Origin: Roseibium aquae
Lineage (GTDB): Bacteria; Pseudomonadota; Alphaproteobacteria; Rhizobiales; Stappiaceae
Reading direction: 5' to 3'
DNA: 64,000 nt
Assembly: GCF_008711285.1 (NCBI RefSeq)
Contig: NZ_VXDC01000003.1
Location: forward strand, 248,001 to 312,000
Below are positions 52,683 to 61,573 of the stretch, piece after piece (within the stretch, counting starts at the first letter, position 1; the number at the start of each line of letters is the position of its first letter). The notes under the pieces are model-generated. The model was given only the letters and a program-made list of their open reading frames with translations. It ran no database searches and had not been told where the DNA came from. The position numbers and the translations under genes are program-made.

Positions 52683-54182
52683 CTACTTCATGGTCGGAAT
52701 GGAGAACTCCGCGCCCTGCCGAATACCGGACGGCCAGCGGGACGTCACGGTCTTTGTCCGCGTATAGAACTTGAACGCGTCCGGACCGTGCTGGTTCAGA
52801 TCGCCGAAGCCGGACTTCTTCCAGCCGCCGAACGTGTGGTAGGCGAGCGGCACCGGGATCGGCACGTTGATGCCGACCATGCCGATGTTGATCCGGTTGG
52901 CGAAGTCGCGGGCGGTGTCGCCGTCCCGGGTGAAGATAGCGGTGCCATTGCCGTACTCGTGATCCATGGCAAGGCCGATGGCTTCCTCATAGGTCTTGGC
53001 GCGCACGGTCGACAGGACCGGACCGAAGATCTCGGTCTTGTAAATGTCCATGTCCTTGGTGACATGGTCGAACAGGTGCGGGCCGACGAAGAAGCCGTTC
53101 TCATAGCCCTGGAGCGAGAAGTCCCGGTTGTCGACGACCAGCTTCGCCCCTTGATCGACGCCCGAATTGATCAGGCGGAGGATGTTCTCCTGCGCGGCCT
53201 TGGTCACGACCGGACCGAAGTCGATGTCATCGCCGCTCGTCCATGGCCCGACCTTCAGCGCTTCAACTCGCGGAACCAGTTTCTCGATCAACCGGTCCGC
53301 CGTTTCATCGCCCACCGGAACAGCAACGGAAATCGCCATGCAGCGCTCACCCGCCGCGCCATACCCGGCCCCAACCAGTGCGTCCGCCGCCTGATCGAGA
53401 TCGGCATCGGGCATGATGATCATGTGGTTCTTCGCGCCGCCAAAGCACTGGGCGCGTTTCCCGGTCTCGGCTGCCCGGTGATAGATGTAGTGGGCGATCG
53501 GCGTGGACCCGACAAAGCCGACCGCCTGGATCACCGGGTTGTCGAGAATCGCGTCCACGGCTTCCTTGTCGCCGTTGACCACGTTCAACACACCGTCCGG
53601 CAAACCGGCTTCTGTCAAAAGCTCGGCCAGCATCAGCGGGACGGACGGATCGCGCTCCGAAGGCTTCAGGATCATCGCGTTCCCTGCGGCAAGTGCCGGA
53701 CCCAGTTTCCACAGCGGGATCATCGCCGGGAAGTTGAACGGGGTGATCCCGGCGACAACACCCAGCGGCTGACGCATGGAGTACATATCGATGCCCGGGC
53801 CCGCGCTGTCGGTGAATTCACCCTTGAGAAGGTGCGGCGCGCCAACGCAGAACTCGATCACTTCCAGACCGCGCTGCACATCGCCCTTCGCGTCTACAAA
53901 GGTCTTGCCGTGCTCGGAGGACAGCTTTTCGGCCAGCTTGTCCATGTCGCGGTTCAAAAGATCGACGAACTTCATCATCACGCGCGCGCGCTTTTGCGGG
54001 TTTTGTGCGGCCCAGGCCGGCTGCGCGGCGGCCGCGTTCGCCACAGCTGCTTCCAGCTCCGCCTTGGTTGCCAGCGCGACCTGCGCCTGCACTTCCCCAG
54101 TCGCCGGATTGAAGACGTCGGCCGTGCGGCCGGACGTGCCCGCGACCCGCTTGCCGTCGATGAAATGTCCGATCTGTTCCAT
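52683..54182 (-). CDS. mmsA: CoA-acylating methylmalonate-semialdehyde dehydrogenase
   Basis: This protein is 499 residues from the ATG with GGGAGAAG upstream; a TTG further up opens the same frame. The family motifs are intact: GVVAGITPFNFPAMIPLWK, FVGSTPIAHYIY, FGGAKNHMIIMPDADLDQA and AGERCMAISVAVPVG, which has the catalytic Cys. It converts methylmalonate semialdehyde (valine and pyrimidine breakdown) to propionyl-CoA, or malonate semialdehyde to acetyl-CoA. The divergent LysR gene, 320 bases away, is a likely regulator. The 3' end faces the peroxidase. Confidence 0.95.
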   Translation of the reverse strand: MEQIGHFIDGKRVAGTSGRTADVFNPATGEVQAQVALATKAELEAAVANAAAAQPAWAAQNPQKRARVMMKFVDLLNRDMDKLAEKLSSEHGKTFVDAKGDVQRGLEVIEFCVGAPHLLKGEFTDSAGPGIDMYSMRQPLGVVAGITPFNFPAMIPLWKLGPALAAGNAMILKPSERDPSVPLMLAELLTEAGLPDGVLNVVNGDKEAVDAILDNPVIQAVGFVGSTPIAHYIYHRAAETGKRAQCFGGAKNHMIIMPDADLDQAADALVGAGYGAAGERCMAISVAVPVGDETADRLIEKLVPRVEALKVGPWTSGDDIDFGPVVTKAAQENILRLINSGVDQGAKLVVDNRDFSLQGYENGFFVGPHLFDHVTKDMDIYKTEIFGPVLSTVRAKTYEEAIGLAMDHEYGNGTAIFTRDGDTARDFANRINIGMVGINVPIPVPLAYHTFGGWKKSGFGDLNQHGPDAFKFYTRTKTVTSRWPSGIRQGAEFSIPTMK

Positions 54183-54351
54183 GTTCGCTTCTCCCAAAAG
54201 CCGGCGGTGCTCGCTGTGCCGTTTGAGGCGTACTCTACGCCACTTTCATGGTTCTTTCTTGCCTTGCATTTTTGCGCTATACAAGCTCCAGATTTCCGCA
54301 TCCGTTGTGCGCAAAATATAGCCCAGTCCAAAATGGGCGCTTCTCAAATCC

Positions 54352-54452
54352 GTCATCCCGGAGAGCCCGCCAGGGGGTCATCCGGAATCGGGTACAGACA
54401 AGACCGGCTGGCTTCCGCAATCCCGGCTCCGCGCTCCGTCGGCCGGCATGAC
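54352..54452. repeat. Dispersed palindromic repeat, copy 2 (opposite orientation)
   Basis: The 101-base element has ends GTCATCCCGG (54352-54361) and CCGGCATGAC (54443-54452). Its right part reads, in reverse complement, like the left part of copy 1 (GGCCGACGGAGCGCGGAGCC versus GGCCAAACGGAGTGCGAGCC). It lies in the divergent gap between mmsA and the LysR gene, 50 bases before the LysR start, so it could affect that promoter. Confidence 0.72.
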
Positions 54453-54502
54453 CCTTTTGGGAAGCATAGGCCGGCGGCATATCTTCGAAAGAGGCTAACC
54501 AA

Positions 54503-55384
54503 ATGAACTGGGACGACATCCGCATCTTTCTCGCCGTCGCGCGCTCGGGGCAGATCCTGGCGGCGGGCAAGCGGCTCGGGCTGAACCACGCCACGGTGGC
54601 CCGGCGGCTTTCCGCGCTGGAAGCCGGCTTGAATGCCAAGCTGTTCGACCGGTCGACATCCGGATCGGTGCTGACGGAAAAGGGCGCGCGGTTTCTGGCC
54701 CGCGCGGAACAGATCGAGGCGGACATGCTGGCAGCGCAAGCCGATCTGGCCGACACGGAGATCGGCGTGTCGGGGACGGTGCGGATCGGTGCTCCGGACG
54801 GGTTCGGGGTGGCATTCCTCGCCCCGCGTCTCGGGGCGCTCACCGAACAGCACCCGGATCTGACCGTTCAGCTGGTGCCCGTGCCCCGGTCCTTTTCCTT
54901 GTCCCGGCGCGAGGCGGACATTGCCATCACAGTGGAGCGGCCCGAACATGGCCGGCTGATCGCCGGCAAGCTGGTCGACTACGCGCTGGGGCTTTACGCC
55001 TCCAAGGATTACCTGGCGCGCAACAGCACGCCCGCAACGCAGAAGGATCTGGCAAGCCACCGTCTGATCGGCGCGGTGGAAGACCTGATCTATGCACCGG
55101 CGCTCAACTACTTCGAGGATTTTGCGAAGGCCTGGCCCGCGCGGTTCGAGATCGCCTCGGCGCTCGGCCAGACCGAAGCCGTGAAGGCCGGGGCCGGCAT
55201 CGGCATCCTGCATGCCTTCATCGCGCGGTCCGAACCGGATCTCGTACCTGTGCTACCCGACATTCGCGTCGAGCGCGCCTATTGGACCGTCTGCCACGAA
55301 AGCACCCGCTCCCTGCGCCCTGTTTCGACCGCCCTTGAGTTCTTGAACCGGATCGTCGCGGAAAACCGGGCAGTGTTCGGGTAA
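54503..55384 (+). CDS. LysR-type regulator divergent from mmsA
   Basis: This 293-residue protein has the LysR helix-turn-helix MNWDDIRIFLAVARSGQILAAGKRLGLNHATVARRLSALE and the C-terminal sensor domain. The AGKRLGLNHATVARRLSALE motif and the overall shape match LysR proteins that often stand beside mmsA in alphaproteobacteria. It is transcribed away from mmsA, and its likely target is mmsA and related valine or propionate genes. A dispersed repeat lies in the shared promoter region. Confidence 0.93.
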   Translation: MNWDDIRIFLAVARSGQILAAGKRLGLNHATVARRLSALEAGLNAKLFDRSTSGSVLTEKGARFLARAEQIEADMLAAQADLADTEIGVSGTVRIGAPDGFGVAFLAPRLGALTEQHPDLTVQLVPVPRSFSLSRREADIAITVERPEHGRLIAGKLVDYALGLYASKDYLARNSTPATQKDLASHRLIGAVEDLIYAPALNYFEDFAKAWPARFEIASALGQTEAVKAGAGIGILHAFIARSEPDLVPVLPDIRVERAYWTVCHESTRSLRPVSTALEFLNRIVAENRAVFG

Positions 55385-55587
55385 CCGTCCTGATCCCACG
55401 CCGCGATCCGGACGCGACCCGCAAGAGCCCGTCCAACCGATACAACAGGGACCACGCATCCCCGCCACATCGGAGACCGTGCTCGACCGGGAAGACACAC
55501 TGTTCAATGGACAGTCGGCAGACCGGGACCCTATCTTTGCGCCATAGATCACGAGCGATCTGCCCACTCTGCCCACTGGAGCGCCCC

Positions 55588-56523
55588 ATGAGCTGGTTGA
55601 ACTGCCCCGACCCGATTCCCGGTGATGCTGCAAGCTGCGATCCGATCGAGACCATCATCATGCCGCGCACGTCGGACCTTGGCGGGTTTTCGGTGCGCCG
55701 CGCCCTGCCCTCGGCGAAAAAGCGCATGGTTGGCCCGTTCATCTTTTTCGATCAGATGGGACCGGCCGAGCTTCTTGTCGGCGGCGGCATCGACGTGCGC
55801 CCGCACCCGCATATCGGGCTGGCCACCGTCACCTATCTCTTCGAAGGCGAGATGTATCACCGGGACAGCCTGGGCACGGAAATCGCGATCGCCCCCGGCG
55901 CCCTCAACTGGATGAGCGCGGGCAAGGGCATCGTGCATTCCGAGCGCGAGCGCCCCGAGCGGCTGAGCGCCAAGCGGCCTTTGTTCGGCCTGCAAAGCTG
56001 GGTGGCGCTGCCCAAGCATCTGGAGGAAAGCGATCCGAGCTTCCAGCACTTCGGGACGGACGAACAGCCGGAATTCGGCGATCAGGGCGCCTCGGTGAAG
56101 CTGATCGCGGGCGCGCTCTTCGGTCACAAGGCACCCGTGCAGACCGCCTCGGACATGTTTTATGCCGATGTCACCCTCGATCCGGGGGCAAAGATGCCAC
56201 TGGACGCCGGCTGGGAAGAGCGCGGGCTTTACACGATTGCCGGCCGGATCACCATTGCCGGCCAGACATTTGATCCGGCTCAGTTGATGGTCTTCAAGCC
56301 CGGCGATCACCTGGTCATCGAAAACCTGGCCGACGCCCCCGCGCGGTTCGTGCTGCTCGGCGGCGAGCCGATGGACGGAAAACGCTACATCTGGTGGAAC
56401 TTCGTCTCCTCATCGAAGGAGCGGATCGAACAGGCCAAGGAAGACTGGCGGCAAGGCCGGTTCGACACCGTGCCGGGCGACGCGGAGGAGTTCATTCCGC
56501 TGCCGGACCGGGCGGGACCGTGA
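55588..56523 (+). CDS. Pirin family protein
   Basis: This protein is 311 residues from the ATG with GGAG upstream; the frame upstream is not protein-like. The pirin cupin domain has the metal ligands His73 and His75 in PHPHIGL, His117 and Glu119 in GIVHSER. Pirins bind iron and have been linked to quercetin dioxygenase activity and to redox sensing; the role here is not clear. The 3' end overlaps the next gene on the opposite strand by 32 bases. Confidence 0.92.
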   Translation: MSWLNCPDPIPGDAASCDPIETIIMPRTSDLGGFSVRRALPSAKKRMVGPFIFFDQMGPAELLVGGGIDVRPHPHIGLATVTYLFEGEMYHRDSLGTEIAIAPGALNWMSAGKGIVHSERERPERLSAKRPLFGLQSWVALPKHLEESDPSFQHFGTDEQPEFGDQGASVKLIAGALFGHKAPVQTASDMFYADVTLDPGAKMPLDAGWEERGLYTIAGRITIAGQTFDPAQLMVFKPGDHLVIENLADAPARFVLLGGEPMDGKRYIWWNFVSSSKERIEQAKEDWRQGRFDTVPGDAEEFIPLPDRAGP

Positions 56524-57385
56524 CCGTCCAGTCGGGGTCGAAGGGCGGCGCCTTCAGGAAAGTGTCGGCGGGGCGGATCAGGTCCGGTTCGCTGAAATCG
56601 AGGACGATGTTCAGCCGCCGATCGGCCTTGGGATCACCGGTCAGGTCCGGATCCTCCGGCGCGACGGACAGGCGCACGCCCCGATCGATGAGTTCCAGCG
56701 GCTCGAATTCCGCCACAGCCCGCCAGAAGACGTTCGGCACCGCCCAGCCGTAGCGGTCGGACAGGGCGCCAATGACAAGCTCAACCGCATCTACGCCAAC
56801 CGGCTTGTGTGCCGGATCATCCACCACCAGCTTGAGACGCAAATAGTCGATCCGGTCATCCTGCCGGCCGCGCAGCAGGAAAAACAGCGTTGAGGGGCCA
56901 TAATCGACGCTCGGCGTGGTCAGTGTGATCAGCTCCGAGGCGCACTGATAGCGGCCCATCATCAAAGGTGCGCCCCGCCAGCCGGAATTGGTCATGCCGA
57001 GTGCGTTGAGCTGATCGCACAGATCCGCCGGACGGCCGGTGAAGGTCAAGGTCAGCCGGGCCGGCATCACCGGTTCGGGGTTTGTCAGCATCCGCCGCAG
57101 GGACGCGGGCAGGGCCGCGAGCGGGTCCGGCCCGGCCGGGCTTGCGGTGTCCTGTGGTGGGGAAACCGGCAGAAGCCGGGACAGGCCAAGCCCCGCAAAC
57201 GCCGCCACCAGAAGCACAAGCGGCAGACTGACCAGCATGCGGCTGCGCCAGCTTGCCGCCGCCCGTTCATGCGGCAATCTGGCTGCCCGCGCGCCGCTCC
57301 AATTGACACGGCGGTGCGAGGGGCGCGGAGGCTCACGCCGGCCCGGCCGTTTTCCGCGCTGCTGTCGAGTGTCCCGATCCCGCAT
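56492..57385 (-). CDS. Hypothetical membrane-anchored protein (DUF6030-like)
   Basis: This 297-residue protein has a basic N-terminal tail of about 48 residues, one membrane helix (VSLPLVLLVAAFAGLGLSRLL), a proline-rich linker and a globular part of about 190 residues. In that part ADLCDQLNALGMTNSGWRGA and MMGRYQCASELITL stand out. It resembles proteins annotated DUF6030 in related bacteria, but I am not certain and no function is known. The globular part probably lies in the periplasm. It overlaps the convergent pirin gene by 32 bases. Confidence 0.68.
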   Translation of the reverse strand: MRDRDTRQQRGKRPGRREPPRPSHRRVNWSGARAARLPHERAAASWRSRMLVSLPLVLLVAAFAGLGLSRLLPVSPPQDTASPAGPDPLAALPASLRRMLTNPEPVMPARLTLTFTGRPADLCDQLNALGMTNSGWRGAPLMMGRYQCASELITLTTPSVDYGPSTLFFLLRGRQDDRIDYLRLKLVVDDPAHKPVGVDAVELVIGALSDRYGWAVPNVFWRAVAEFEPLELIDRGVRLSVAPEDPDLTGDPKADRRLNIVLDFSEPDLIRPADTFLKAPPFDPDWTVTVPPGPAAE

Positions 57386-57517
57386 GCGTTCGCATCATCT
57401 CCATGCCTCACCCGACTTCTCTAGCGGATTCAACTGAAAAGCGCATGCATCTTCCGGCCTTGCCGCCCACCGGATCAACGGGTTAGATGCGGCAAGGATC
57501 GAACCGGATTGCGATAA

Positions 57518-58231
57518 ATGACACTTGCACCCTTTCCGCCCGACAGCCCGGACCTGCGCCGGGCCGTCATCGACACGGCGCGGGCCTTGCAGAAACTCGG
57601 ACTGACCAAGGGCACATCGGGCAATGTCAGCGGGCGGACAGCGGACGGCTTCTTGATCACCCCGTCCGGCACGCCCTACGATCAGTTGACCGAAGACAAG
57701 ATCGTGGCCATGGATCTGCACGGGCGGTACCAGGGAGACCTGCTGCCCTCTTCCGAATGGCGGATGCACCTCGATCTTTATCTCGGCAAGCCGGAGGCCG
57801 GGGCCATCGTCCATTGCCACAGCCCAAGGGCCACGGCGCTGTCCTGCCTGCGGCGGCCGATTCCAGCTTTTCACTATATGGTGGCAATGGCCGGCGGCGA
57901 CCGGATTGCCTGCGCGGACTACGCGACCTTCGGCACGAAGGCCTTGTCCGCGGCGATGATGACGGCCCTGGCGGACCGTTCGGCCTGCCTTCTGGCCAAT
58001 CATGGCCAGATTGCCTGCGGGCCGGACTTGTCCAAGGCCCTGGCGCTGGCGGAAGGGGTCGAGGATCTGGCAAATCAGTATCTGTCGGCCCTGAGCGTTG
58101 GTGAGCCGGTGCTTCTGGATGCCGCGGAGATGGCCGAAATCCTGCGAAAATTCAAGAATTACGGCAAGCAGGCGGGAGAACAGGACCCGGCGGCGGGCGC
58201 GGCGTTCGAACTGCCCGAAAAGGCGCAATGA
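57518..58231 (+). CDS. Class II aldolase family protein
   Basis: This 237-residue protein has the class II aldolase/adducin fold: GTSGNVSGR (phosphate loop), Glu80 (catalytic base position) in SSEWRMHLD, and zinc ligands His99, His101 (HCHS) and His162 (ANHG). Relatives are L-fuculose-1-phosphate aldolase and ribulose-5-phosphate epimerase. The substrate is likely a sugar phosphate. The stop overlaps the ROK kinase start by four bases (ATGA), so the kinase and aldolase probably act in one pathway. Confidence 0.9.
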   Translation: MTLAPFPPDSPDLRRAVIDTARALQKLGLTKGTSGNVSGRTADGFLITPSGTPYDQLTEDKIVAMDLHGRYQGDLLPSSEWRMHLDLYLGKPEAGAIVHCHSPRATALSCLRRPIPAFHYMVAMAGGDRIACADYATFGTKALSAAMMTALADRSACLLANHGQIACGPDLSKALALAEGVEDLANQYLSALSVGEPVLLDAAEMAEILRKFKNYGKQAGEQDPAAGAAFELPEKAQ

Positions 58232-59130
58232 CCATGCGGCTCGGGATCGACTGGGGCGGCACCAAGATGGAGGTCGCCGCCTTGGACGTGTCCGGCGCGG
58301 AACTGTTCCGCAAGCGCATCCCAACCCCGCGCGGGGACTACCCGGCATGCATTGAGGCGGCCGCCGGCTTGATCGGGGCCGCCGAACAGGCAACCGGCAA
58401 AACGGGCACGGCCGGTTTCGGGATTCCGGGCTCGATTTCGCCCAAGACCGGGCTGGTCAAGAACGCGAATTCCATCTGGATGAACGGCAAGCCCCTGGCG
58501 GCCGATCTGGAAGCCCGACTGAGGCGGCCGGTCCGCGTCGAAAACGATGCCAATTGCTTTGCCGTTTCGGAGGCAACCGATGGCGCGGCCGCCGGAGCCC
58601 CCTTCGTGCATGGGATCATCATCGGGACCGGCTGCGGATCAGGGCTCGCGATCGGCGGCAAGGTGCATCGCGGCGCCAACGGCATCGGCGGCGAATGGGG
58701 CGCGATTTCCGTCCCCTGGATGACGGCGGACGAGTACCCGGGCCCAAAAAACTGGATCGGTCACCACGGCTGCATCGACCATTGGTGCTCGGGCACCGGG
58801 TTTCAGGCCGGATATCGGGCGGAAACCGGGTCGGACCTGACGGGGCCGGACATCATGGAGCTGAAACGCGCGGGCGATCCACTCGCCACCCGCCACTACG
58901 AGGCCTATGTCAGCCGGCTCGGCCGGGCGCTGGCCATGGCCGCGAACCTGATCGACCCGGACGTCTTCGTGCTCGGCGGCGGCATGTCCAACATCGACGA
59001 ATTGTACGATGACCTGCCCGCCGCGATCCGGCCCCATATCTTCTCAGACAGTTTCGACACCCCGATCAGGAAGGCAAAGCACGGAGATTCGTCGGGCGTC
59101 CGCGGCGCGGCCTGGCTGTGGAACGGGTGA
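58228..59130 (+). CDS. ROK family sugar kinase (fructokinase-like)
   Basis: This 300-residue protein has the ROK ATP-binding motif GIDWGGTKMEVAA at the N-terminus. GFGIPGSI, NDANCFAVSEA and GTGCGSGLAIGG are standard sugar and ATP motifs. The zinc loop is visible as GHHGCIDHWCSGTGF. ROK kinases phosphorylate hexoses or amino sugars; this one resembles the fructokinase/allokinase group. It is coupled to the class II aldolase gene. No transporter or regulator lies beside the pair. Confidence 0.92.
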   Translation: MTMRLGIDWGGTKMEVAALDVSGAELFRKRIPTPRGDYPACIEAAAGLIGAAEQATGKTGTAGFGIPGSISPKTGLVKNANSIWMNGKPLAADLEARLRRPVRVENDANCFAVSEATDGAAAGAPFVHGIIIGTGCGSGLAIGGKVHRGANGIGGEWGAISVPWMTADEYPGPKNWIGHHGCIDHWCSGTGFQAGYRAETGSDLTGPDIMELKRAGDPLATRHYEAYVSRLGRALAMAANLIDPDVFVLGGGMSNIDELYDDLPAAIRPHIFSDSFDTPIRKAKHGDSSGVRGAAWLWNG

Positions 59131-59160
59131 TCAGGCAGCCGGTGCCCGGCGATCTGGGCG

Positions 59161-60294
59161 TCAGCACCCCTCACCTTCAAGCGCGCGGCGCCAATCCTCG
59201 CAAATGCTGGCAAGCGAATACCGGTTCGCGATGACCTTGCGGGCCCGTTCGATATGCTGTTTCGCCAGCCCGGGCTGGCCGAGATAGGCGCGCAGGCCCT
59301 CCGCCCAATCTCCCTGGTGGGTGCAGTCCTCGAAATCCGACAGCGCGGGGACGGGGTCCGCAATGACAGGTGTGCCCTCAGACAAGGAAAAAATCGTCCG
59401 GTTCGCTGATTTCACAATTGAGAACGCGTCTTGCGGGTTCGGGATCATGGTCACGTCAGCGGACTGGAAATGGCCGTACATCGACAAAAGCGACCAGGGC
59501 CGGAAGACGCATGGGACGGGATAATCCTGCGTATGGTGCCGAAACAGTTTCCTGCTGCTGGACACCACGAGAAGCTGAAGCGGGATCTCGGCATTTACCG
59601 CCGCCAGGGCGTCCTTCATCAGCCTGAGCGCATAAAGCCCCGTCTTGCTGTCCATGCGGCCCGGCGTCCCAAACCACAGAACGGTCCTGCGATCCCGCCT
59701 CAGCCAGCCATCCTTCCGGAAAACGGCATTGAACAGCGTCCGCGCCCGGTGTTCGGGGAAAATCTGCCGTTCCATCTCGAATGGCTGGGCCGGCCTCAAG
59801 GTCAACCGGCCTTCGGCGAGGACCCCTTGCCCCTGCTCCCAGGCCCGGAGCAGTTCGTCGATCGCGAAGCGCGGTTCCTCACTGTCCGGGATACAATGGA
59901 CGGACCCATCAAAACCTGTATGGCGCACAATCGCGTCGGCCAGCAACGGGCCGGTGGTGATCAACGCGGTGCAATGCACCAGGATCTCACGCACGCTTTG
60001 CGCGGCCTTTCCAGATCCATCCCCATAGTCCGGCGCGAACACATTGTCGCAAAGATCATAAAGCACGGGAATGCCCCGCCCGGCGCAGGTCCTGGCGAAA
60101 GTCGCATATGCATCGCCGAAGCACTTGTTGATCACCACAATATCCGCACGGGCAATCTGGTCGTCCTGCGGCAGACCCTCGCAGACAAGAAGCTCATGGC
60201 CTGCTTTCGCCAAGGAAAGCGCGGGCAGCAAGGTGCGTAGCCGGACACTGGCCACCTTCATGCTCAAACTGCTGACAATCCAAAGAACCCGCAT
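59161..60294 (-). CDS. Glycosyltransferase (GT-B type, GT4-like)
   Basis: This 377-residue protein has the N-terminal half of GT-B enzymes (MRVLWIVSSLSMKVASVRLRTLLPALSLAKAGHELLVCEG). The C-terminal half has TVLWFGTPGRMDSKTGLYALRL and SLSEGTPVIADPVPALSDFEDCTHQGDW, the nucleotide-sugar site region. It probably adds a sugar to a surface polysaccharide or glycolipid. It is encoded after a methyltransferase gene on the same strand, 12 bases apart. Confidence 0.82.
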   Translation of the reverse strand: MRVLWIVSSLSMKVASVRLRTLLPALSLAKAGHELLVCEGLPQDDQIARADIVVINKCFGDAYATFARTCAGRGIPVLYDLCDNVFAPDYGDGSGKAAQSVREILVHCTALITTGPLLADAIVRHTGFDGSVHCIPDSEEPRFAIDELLRAWEQGQGVLAEGRLTLRPAQPFEMERQIFPEHRARTLFNAVFRKDGWLRRDRRTVLWFGTPGRMDSKTGLYALRLMKDALAAVNAEIPLQLLVVSSSRKLFRHHTQDYPVPCVFRPWSLLSMYGHFQSADVTMIPNPQDAFSIVKSANRTIFSLSEGTPVIADPVPALSDFEDCTHQGDWAEGLRAYLGQPGLAKQHIERARKVIANRYSLASICEDWRRALEGEGC

Positions 60295-60306
60295 GTCTCG
60301 TCCGGA

Positions 60307-61290
60307 TCAGGGCATCAATCCCGGAGACGCTGGTTTCCGGGCTATCAAGGTGAACTGGTCATACCGGCCCTTTGCCGCTTGCCGTTTGGCCAGAAAGGCG
60401 TTCTGGATCGCCTTTATGCCATCCGCATCCAGGGGCCAGGCGGACACCGAACCGCTCCGCCGGGCCTTGCTCCGAACGATGTCCTTGGCAACGGACCGGC
60501 TGAGGATTTCAGGATTGTCGAAACCGACCCGGTCAAGAAGCCGTTCACCGGCGGCGGGCGAAAACAGGATAATATGTCTTGGACAGTCGAGCCCGAACCA
60601 GTCTTCTTTAAACGTTTGGGCCGAGTACCCATCCGGATTGGGCACCGTAATCATGATCGCACCATCCGGCTTCAGGACCCGGTGGATCTCTCGAAGCACG
60701 GCCTCGGGGTGAAAAAGATGCTCAAGAACATGGTTCATCACCGCAAGATCAACGCTCGCATCTTCGATCTGCGCCCAGCCTTCGTCTGACGCCAGATAAG
60801 CCCGGTGGCCCCTGTCCCGGGCAGCCGCCACCTGGTTCTGGTCAAAATCCATACCGATTGCCGCACAGCCGTATCGCGCCTTGAGATCATCCATCAAGAG
60901 ACTGCCGCCACATCCAAAATCCAGAAACACCGCGTTCCTTGGCGAGAGGTGTTTCGCATAAACCGCCTGTATCCGCTTCCGCTCCCGCTTTTCACCGGTC
61001 ATGGCAGCGGTCAGCTTCAGCAGTTTCTTGTGCAGTTGCTTGAGCGGTGGGTCCTTGCGCCGCTTCAGCGCATACGGCCCATAGTCGCCCTGATAGAAAA
61101 AACCAACTGTATCCTCGGTTGGGCGAACCTGCTGAAACGTAACCCCGCAGCTTTGGCAGCGCGCATAGACAAAATCCTCATCGGAATTTTCCAGAAGAAC
61201 ATCGCGGCTTGTCACCCAAGGTGCGAAATCCGAACTCTCGCAATTCGGACAAGTGTCGAGCGTTTCCACCCTGTATTCTTTGACCGTCAA
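60307..61290 (-). CDS. Zinc-ribbon SAM-dependent methyltransferase
   Basis: This 327-residue protein has a zinc ribbon at its N-terminus (Cys14, Cys17, Cys45, Cys48). The methyltransferase core has VFLDFGCGGSLLMDDL for SAM binding, then NHVLEHLFHPEAVLREIHRVLKPDG. This domain set is frequent among methyltransferases in polysaccharide clusters, where they modify sugars or lipid intermediates. It is the first gene of a pair with the glycosyltransferase. Confidence 0.88.
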   Translation of the reverse strand: MTVKEYRVETLDTCPNCESSDFAPWVTSRDVLLENSDEDFVYARCQSCGVTFQQVRPTEDTVGFFYQGDYGPYALKRRKDPPLKQLHKKLLKLTAAMTGEKRERKRIQAVYAKHLSPRNAVFLDFGCGGSLLMDDLKARYGCAAIGMDFDQNQVAAARDRGHRAYLASDEGWAQIEDASVDLAVMNHVLEHLFHPEAVLREIHRVLKPDGAIMITVPNPDGYSAQTFKEDWFGLDCPRHIILFSPAAGERLLDRVGFDNPEILSRSVAKDIVRSKARRSGSVSAWPLDADGIKAIQNAFLAKRQAAKGRYDQFTLIARKPASPGLMP

Positions 61291-61573
61291 GGCTGTTGCC
61301 CTTTCATCTTCCGCCAGCGGGTTTGGTGCCGCTGGTTATTTGTCTGCAAGAACCGCTGTCTTGGCGTGTGGCCTTTGGGTCGATGCGGTCAGAGAGGCAC
61401 GCGGTTCCCTACTACAGTCAGTCCCATTGCCGCCAGTCCCTTGTCAAACGCCTTGGCACGACGTTCCCGCCATTCGGTCATCTCCTCACCCTACCCGGCC
61501 TCCAGACGGCCTATACCAGAACGGAAAAGCCCTTTATGTAGGTGCCATATCCGCAACCCTGAACTGATCCGGC
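61291..61573. other. Divergent intergenic region in the polysaccharide cluster
   Basis: No gene is supported in these 283 bases. The gap should hold promoters for the methyltransferase-glycosyltransferase pair and for the 602-residue protein. I see no clear repeat or operator. Confidence 0.4.
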
